Source: Halothiobacillus sp. (lineage in GTDB: Bacteria; Pseudomonadota; Gammaproteobacteria; JAAZVP01). From it: 60,023 nt of DNA. The stretch covers positions 1 through 60,023 of the forward strand of contig JAAZVP010000009.1 of NCBI GenBank assembly GCA_018623495.1, read 5' to 3'. This document shows, in pieces, positions 59,553 to 60,023 of the stretch. The notes under the pieces are model-generated. The model saw nothing but the letters and a program-made list of their open reading frames with translations. It made no database searches and was not told the DNA's origin. Position 1 is the stretch's first letter; the number at the start of each line of letters is the position of its first letter. The translations under genes and the position numbers were made by a program.

Positions 59553-60023
59553 ATGACGTGAGTTTCGCGCTTCTCTGGAAGTGCCGGAGCACCCGAAGGA
59601 TGCTCCGGTCTTACCTCCCTCCACGCCTCGGCCGGTTCCCGGCCGGACAACCGTTGCTCAATCCAGGACAGCAGTACCCGAGCGGCGTTTTCGTCCCGCG
59701 AGCAGGACGCGCCGCAGGGGCAGATATGCTGGCGCTGGCGGAGCGGTTTCTTCTGCCGCCGCCCGCAGGCGTGGCAGGTCTGCGAGGGCTTGAGTTGCCG
59801 CGTGGGAACCTCCATCGCCCAGGCACCAGCCTCTTCCGCTTTGTACCCGAGCAGTTGATGGAAGGCGCCGCCGGCGGCATCAAGGATGCTGCGATTCAAG
59901 CCCTTCTTGTGCTGACCGCCGGATGCGGTCATGTTCTTGATATTCAGGTCCTCCAGGCCCAGAACGGCGAACTCGGAAATCAACGCCGCCGTGGTCTGGT
60001 GCAGGAAGTCGTGGCGCTGGTTC
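59546..60023 (-). mobile_element. tnpB: IS200/IS605-family TnpB, 3' part, 5' end outside window
   Basis: The frame is open to the end of the window, giving at least 158 codons. It contains the TnpB signatures HDFLHQTTAAL, LGLEDLNIKNM with the catalytic Glu, and a zinc ribbon CHACG...CPCG followed by SRDENAARVLL with the final catalytic Asp. TnpB is an RNA-guided nuclease encoded with IS200/IS605 transposons. The ribbon's second half reads CPCGASC rather than the usual CPxCG, so zinc binding may be altered. Whether the N-terminal RuvC Asp and a TnpA transposase exist cannot be seen here. The element lies directly behind the CbiM-like gene. Confidence 0.9.

Overview
The window is about 60 kb of high-GC (roughly 68-70 %) DNA with dense, mostly operonic genes. 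It looks like the chromosome of an aerobic, sulfur-oxidising, CO2-fixing gammaproteobacterium, probably of the Chromatiales/Ectothiorhodospiraceae type; that placement is inferred from gene content. The basis is form IA RuBisCO with CbbQ/CbbO activase subunits and CbbR, a Calvin-cycle/lower-glycolysis operon, flavocytochrome c sulfide dehydrogenase with cytochromes c, persulfide and rhodanese functions, a Chp-type chemosensory kinase and many c-di-GMP enzymes. No rRNA, tRNA or CRISPR array was found.

Layout. 1-5.2 kb: 3' part of a very large ChpA-like hybrid kinase (six Hpt domains in the window, CheA core, CheW, receiver) and its CheW-like partner ChpC. 5.25-5.8 kb: array of about 117-bp palindromic REP-like repeats. 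5.8-9.95 kb, minus strand: metK-ahcY-metF-rsmE, the activated methyl cycle. 10.2 kb: a redoxin. 11.4-18.4 kb, plus strand: tkt-gap-pgk-pyk-fba, with GC-rich hairpins in the leader and in every spacer. 18.8-21.1 kb, minus strand: bioD and a single-frame fusion of PurC to a beta-carbonic anhydrase. 21.2-26.4 kb: an exported hydrolase-like/TlpA hybrid, an MFS permease, and a sulfane-sulfur module (persulfide dioxygenase-like protein, small exported protein, periplasmic rhodanese) divergent from an ArsR-rhodanese regulator.

26.6-30.1 kb, minus strand: zur, an RsmC-like methyltransferase and cbbO. 30.3 kb: a Tat-exported metallo-beta-lactamase-fold protein. 31.5-46.5 kb: a signalling island with an orphan periplasmic binding protein, four large GGDEF or GGDEF-EAL proteins and a GAF-PAS-LytTR regulator. 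A perfect (CACTACC)9 repeat follows, then a Tat-exported histone-deacetylase-family enzyme.

47.9-53.1 kb, minus strand: a five-gene respiratory unit made of a bd-oxidase-like membrane protein carrying a C-terminal haem c, a second polytopic membrane protein, fccA, fccB and a dihaem cytochrome c. I regard this as the best candidate for an under-described system: a sulfide dehydrogenase wired directly to a cytochrome c-fed bd-like membrane complex. 53.3-56.6 kb, minus strand: cbbL-cbbS-cbbQ-sufE, divergent from cbbR. 57.8-59.5 kb: a SLAC1/TehA-family channel and a CbiM-like permease, divergent from one another. The right edge is the 3' part of a TnpB (IS200/IS605) gene.

Together the genes describe electron supply from sulfide and sulfane sulfur, CO2 fixation and regeneration of ribulose bisphosphate, plus surface-behaviour signalling through Chp and c-di-GMP. 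High GC leaves very long open frames antisense to real genes; these were discarded.
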